64,000 bases of DNA, taken from contig WTPW01001604.1 of NCBI GenBank assembly GCA_009809945.1, positions 97,257 through 161,256 on the forward strand. Reading direction: 5' to 3'. Shown here in pieces: positions 58,850 through 64,000 of the stretch. This DNA is from Gigaspora margarita. Lineage: Eukaryota > Glomeromycota > Glomeromycetes > Diversisporales > Gigasporaceae. Each line of letters begins with the position of its first letter. Within the stretch, counting starts at the first letter, position 1. The notes under the pieces were generated by a model. The model was not told the DNA's origin and did no database searches. It saw only the letters and a program-made list of their open reading frames with translations. A program made the position numbers and the translations under genes.

Positions 58850-61800
58850 AAAAATTTATTTTTATAACAGTTAATAATGATGAGTGTTAAATTTACCAAT
58901 TATATCTATTTACATTATATTAATTTAATTTTGGATTTGTATACTTTAATGTTTTTATTGGCTGCATCCAAAAATGTGATCAAATTGTAGGAAAATTTTG
59001 GTTAGCACACAAAGTTAATTGCTTTATATAGAATCTGAAAACTTCAGTAAGTTGGTCAGATTTTTTTCTTCTTTTTGTGTTAAAAAACTTATTTTTGCAA
59101 TGGTCAATAATGACGAGTGTTAAACTTACCAATTTATTTATCTATATTACATATAATTTAATTTTGGATTTTACACTTTAATGTTTTTATTGGCTGTATC
59201 CAAAAACGTGATCAAATTGTGAGAAAATTTTGGTCAACCTAGGCCACACAAAGTTAATTTTTTGTTTTAGTTTATATAGAATCTGAAATTTTAGTAAGTC
59301 AGTCAGATTTTTTTTCTTGTGTGGAAAAACTTATCTTTGCGACAGTTAATAATAACAAGTATTAAACTTACTAATTTTATCTATCTATATTATATTAATT
59401 TATTAATGTTTTTATTGGCTGCATTCAAAAATGTGATCAAATTGTGAAAAAATTTTGGTCAGCATGCAAAGTTAATTGCTTTATATGGAATCTGAAAACT
59501 TCAGTAAGTCAATCAGATTTTTTTTTTTTGTGTAAAAAAAACTTATTTTTGCAACAGTTAATTATGGCAAGTATTAAACTTACCAATTTATTTATCTACA
59601 TTACGTATAATTTAATTTTGAATTTGTATACTTTAATGTTTTATTGGCTACATCCAAAAATATGATCAAATTGTGAGAAATTTTGGATAGCCTAGGCCAC
59701 AAAGTTAATTTTTTGTTTAGTTTATATGGAATCTAAAAATTTCAATAAGTTAGTCAGATTTTTTTCTTTTTGTATAGGAAAACTTATCTTTGCAATGGTT
59801 AATAATGATGAGTATTAAAATTACTAATTTTATTTATCTACATATGTATAATTTTAATTTTGGATTTGTATACTTTAATATTTTATTGGCTGCATCCAAA
59901 AATGTGACCAAATTGTGAGAAAATTGTGATCAGCCTAGACCACACAAAGTTAATTTTTATTTTACATGGAATCAGAAAACTTCAGTAAGTCAGTCAGATT
60001 TTTTTCCTTTTTTTTTACTGTAAATTAATAAAACAATATTCATATCTAAGATTAGGCCACACAAAGTTGATTTTTTATTTTGCATTGTATAGAATCTGAA
60101 AACTTTAGTTGGTCAAAAACTTTTTTTTTAATTTACTATAAATTAATAGAATTTTTTAGAAAATGTGACCAGTATTGGGAAAACTTAACTTACTAATTCT
60201 ATCTACATTATGTATATAATTTAATTTTGGATTTGTATACTTTAATGTTTTTATTGGCTGCATTCAAAAACATGATCAAATTGTGGAAAAATTTTGGTCA
60301 GCCTAGGCCATGCCAATTAATTTTTCATTTTGTTATATATGGAATCTGAAACTTCAGTAAGTCAGTCAGATTTTTTTTCTTTTTTTTTTTTACTATAAAT
60401 TAATAGAATAATATTCACATGTAAGATTAGGCTACACAAAGTTGATTTTTTGTTTTGCATTGCATGGAATCTAAAAACTTCAGTTGGTCAGATATTTTTT
60501 TTAATTTATTATAAATTAATAGAATAATGTTCACATCTAAGATTAGGCCATGCAAAGTTGATTTTTCATTTTGCATTACATGGAATCTGAAAACTTTGGT
60601 TGGTCAGATTTTTTTTAATTTACTGTAAATTAATAGAACAATGTTCAATCTAAGATTAGGCCATGCAAAGTTGATTTTTTGTTTTGCATTACATGGAATC
60701 TGAAATCTTTGGACGGTCAGTTAGATTTTTTTTTTTTTAATTTACTATAAATTAATAGAATAATGGTACACACCAAGATTAGGCTATGCAAAGTTAATTT
60801 TTCATTTTGCATTATATAGAATCTGAAAACTTTAGATCGTTGCATTTTTTTTAATTTACTTTTAATAGAATTATGTTCATATTTAAAAGGCCATACAAAG
60901 TTGATTTTTCATTTTGCATTACATGGAATCTGAAAACTTTGGTTGGTTGAATTTATTTTTCTATTTTTTTAATTTACTAAAATAATGTTCACATTTGAAA
61001 TTAGGCTACATGAAGTTGAATTTTCATTTTGCATTACACAGAATCTGAAAACTTTAGTGGTCAGATTTTTTTTCCTTATTTTATTTTTAATTTACTATAA
61101 ATTGATAGAATAACCACATCTAAAATTAGGCATAAAAGTTAATTTTTCTGTTTTGCATTACATAGAATCTGAAAAATTTAGTCAGTTAGTCAGATTTTTT
61201 TTAATTTACTGTAAATTTTAATTTACTGTAAATTATAGTTTTTCGATATAGTTGAGTTGATACTCAGTATAATTTTTTTAACAAGTGAGTCTGAATACCA
61301 TAGAATAACTACTTTATATTTGTCATATTTTTTGAAAATTCTTTATCAATATTCCTTATTTTTTTAATTTACTAAAATAATGTTCACATCTGTGATTAGA
61401 CCACACTAAGTTGAATTTTGTTTTGCATTACACAAAATCAGAAAACTTTGATTGGTCAGATTATTTTGTATTACATAGAATCTGAAAAATTCAGTTAGTT
61501 GGTCAAATTTTTTTTTTAATTTACTGTAAATTATAGTTTTTCAATTTAGTTGGATTGATACTTAGCATAATTTTTTTTTAACCAGTGAGTCTGAATACCA
61601 TAGGATAATCACTTATATTCACCATATTTTTTGGAAATTCTTTATCAATAATTCCTTATTTTTTTAATTTACTAAAATAATGTTCACATCTGAGATTAGG
61701 CCACATGAAGTTGATTTTTGTTTTGCATTATACAGAATCTGAAAACTTTGGTTGGTTGGATTTTTTTCCTTTTTTTATTTTTAATTTACTGTAAATTGAT

Positions 61801-62440
61801 AGAATAACCACATCTAAGATTAGGCCACAAATGTTGGGGGGTGTTTTTTTTTAATTTACTGTAAATTGATAGAATAACCACATCTAAGATTAGGCCACAA
61901 ATGTTGGGGGGTGTTTTTTTTTAATTTACTGTAAATTATGGGTTTTCAATGCAGTTGAATTGATACTCAATATAATTTTTTTTAACTAGTGAATCTGAAT
62001 ACCATTGGATAACTTCTTTATATTCGGCATATTTTTTAGAAATTTTTTATCAATAATTCTTTATTTTTTAATTTACTAAAATAATGTTTACATCTAAGAT
62101 TAGGCCAAATGAAGTTGAATTTTCATTTTGCATTATACAAAATCTGAAAACTTTAGTTGGTTAGATTTTTTTCCTTTTTTTATTTTTAATTTACTATAAA
62201 TAAATAGAATAACCACATCTAAATTAGGCCATGAAAGTTGATTTTTCATTTTGTATTACATGGAATCTAAAAATTTAGTCAGTCAGTCAGATTTATTTTT
62301 TTTAATTTACTGTAAATTATAGTTTTTCAATTTAATTGGATTGATACTCAGCATAATTTTTTTTAATCAGTAAGACTGAATACTATAGAATAACCATTAA
62401 ATATTCATATTTTTTTAGAAATTCTTTATCAATAATAGGA
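58850..62440. repeat. Large tandem satellite, two unit lengths
   Basis: From about 58850 to 60000, units near 210-250 bases share TTTTTATTGGCTGCATCC, AAAATGTGATCAAATTGTG, AAAGTTAATT and GGAATCTGAAAACTTCAG. From about 60000 on, a shorter unit of about 105-125 bases dominates (TTAGGCCACACAAAGTTGAT, TTTGCATTACATGGAATCTG, TTTAATTTACTATAAATTAA). From 61200 these mix with a longer block carrying TGAGTCTGAATACCATAG. About twenty GAATCTGAAA-type motifs occur across it. Units diverge moderately; no gene. Confidence 0.85.
61781..61920. repeat. Perfect 70-bp tandem duplication in the satellite
   Basis: 61781-61850 and 61851-61920 are identical over 70 bases, including a GTTGGGGGGTGTTTTTTT segment found nowhere else in the array. 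Either a very recent duplication or an assembly repeat. Confidence 0.9.
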
Positions 62441-64000
62441 AATATATGGATTCTAAAATGAAGCCTACAAAATATAATGAAGTTGAAGTAATTCCCTTAT
62501 TATAATCACAGAACTCGCAAGCAAAAAAAAATATGCAAATCATTGATCTAACTAAATCAAAAACAATTATAATAAAATAATGTTCGCATCTAAGATTTGG
62601 TCATGTAATATTGCTTATTCATTTTGCATTACATGGAATAGGACCCTTAGCTATATATAGATAGGTCAGTAACTAGTTTGCTTATTTTTATACAAAATTT
62701 GGCTCAAGAATGCTTATTTTTGACCAAAATTTGCAAAATTTACTATTTAAAAATGCAATATTTGGTGATTTTCTACCAATATTTTCTTTTTTATTTTCTC
62801 TGATCTATTTATTAATAGCTTGGGGTCCTCATGGAATCTGAAAACTTGGATTAGTTGGTTGTGTTTTTTTAATTTTTTATTTTTATTTTTGGAAATATTT
62901 TCAGTATTATTACATCCAGATATTGGTATAAGCAGAATTTCAATATAACTTAAGCAAATCTAGCTATATATTTGTAGCTGTAATAGATATATTCTGTAAA
63001 AAAATTTATAAGATCAAAATATAATTTCAAAAAATAAATAAATAAAATTTATAGTGCTTTGTACCACCTATCAAACTAGTTACTTTATAATTTTAAATTT
63101 TAAGAACAAGATGCTTAATTTTAAATTTTTAATCAATACTTTCAAAATTAGTATCTTTTTTTAAAAATTTTAAATTATAAAATAGATATATACTAATGTG
63201 ATATATTTTTATATGTAGAACAAGGCTACTTAGAGAATAAAGATATAATTATTTAGTAAAGTTTTGAGGATTATGATATTTTTTATAATTGTATTAATAA
63301 AGTTATAAAAATAATATGATCCTCAAAATTTTACTAATTAATTATATCTTCATGCTCTAAGTAGACTTGTTATATACATAAAATATACTATATTAGCATA
63401 TATAGTTAACACCCCTTACAATTACCAATTTGGTTACATATGAACTTTTTTCAAAAATGTGCTTATAAATAGGTTGTGCTTTTATAGAAGTATTTTTTTA
63501 TATATTTAATAGTAAATTGTCTTTAATAAAAATGTGATATAGTATTATAATGTGATTGTAGGGGAGGTGAATGTATGGAAGGTTGACTGTATTTATTTTA
63601 TAATTTTAAGTTTTAAGAAAAAAATGCTAAATTTTAGAATTTTGATCAAAAAGTAAAATTAAGCATCTTTTTTTTAAAATATAAAATTATAAAGTAAAAG
63701 TATATTGATATGATGTATTTTTATGTGTAAAACAAGTTTACTTATCATCCGCAAATTTTATATATAGATATTGATTGATATATAACACTTAATCGTTTTA
63801 TATCGATTATAAAATATCGTTATATATCGATTAATTGGATAAAAATCGATATATATCTAAATCAATATATATCAAATTTTTATATTAAATCGTTATATAT
63901 CTATAAATTGATTATAATCAGAATTATTTGAAATGATATATAACGATTAACAGATCTTTAATGATTACATAATGTTTTGACCATCCCCGGGTAAAAAAAA
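62441..64000. other. AT-rich end of window with foldbacks
   Basis: No gene. A foldback lies at about 63160-63410 (TTATAAAATAGATATATACT facing ATATAC..TTATAT with AAGTAGACTTGTT). At 63760-63960 a dense ATATATCGATTA palindromic block ends near GACCATCCCC, which could be an element end. Confidence 0.4.

Noticed and set aside
58850-62440. CRISPR-like array
   Set aside because: Units are long, directly tandem and AT-rich with no constant repeat/variable spacer pattern, in a eukaryotic setting.
1-64000. An operon, defence system or biosynthetic cluster
   Set aside because: No sets of intact genes exist in the window; every protein signal I recognise belongs to a decayed mobile element or a degraded multicopy family.

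Overview
This window is an AT-rich eukaryotic sequence made almost entirely of transposable elements, their relics and satellite-like repeats. I find no intact host gene. The organism is most likely an arbuscular mycorrhizal fungus (Glomeromycotina, Rhizophagus/Gigaspora type). This rests on very high A+T, TA-flanked elements ending in CAGTC..., LINEs with a YMDDTVW reverse-transcriptase box, a degraded CENP-B/pogo-type transposase, and a degraded protein family I recall as multicopy in these fungi. The assignment is inference from recalled families, not from a search.

Region by region. 1-3901: 3' part of a LINE (RT, worn RNase H, zinc knuckle, poly-A tail) abutting a broken Pif1/Helitron-type helicase C-terminus (3903-4292). 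4290-9460: a nest of relic elements, including a foldback MITE (about 5325-7672) that holds another MITE (5552-6365) and a 987-bp tRNA-headed SINE (6389-7375, minus strand, perfect 15-bp target duplication). 9461-14700: AT-rich relics, one TA-flanked MITE and a hairpin. 14700-22680: one satellite array cut in two by a TA-flanked composite element (15014-21380), itself carrying a 5'-truncated LINE (15163-20122) and nested MITEs. 22680-38100: foldbacks, MITEs and a three-level nest (24250-25780); two copies of a TA-flanked element, one split by a hAT-type insert (37319-37960). 39050-41725: a decayed multicopy-family gene interrupted by a hAT-type MITE with an 8-bp target duplication. 43056-48884: a giant inverted repeat with arms of about 2.7 kb that mirror at least four nested elements, centred on a tRNA-like unit and an N gap. 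49375-50700: pogo-type transposase pseudogene. 51500-53350: more MITEs. 54770-55314: a second SINE type with a 33-base A tail. 56230-58500: small repeats and foldbacks. 58850-62440: a tandem satellite with at least two periods. 62440-64000: foldbacks and AT-rich sequence.

No genes here act together as a pathway. The biology is transposon layering: LINE enzymology appears to have moved both LINEs and SINEs (poly-A tails, 12-15 bp target duplications, 5' truncation), while TA-, TTAA- and 8-bp-duplicating DNA transposons supplied many short non-autonomous elements, many of them self-complementary. The most unusual objects are the 5.8-kb palindrome, the long tRNA-headed SINE that twice sits in the same foldback family, and the satellite array split by a composite transposon.
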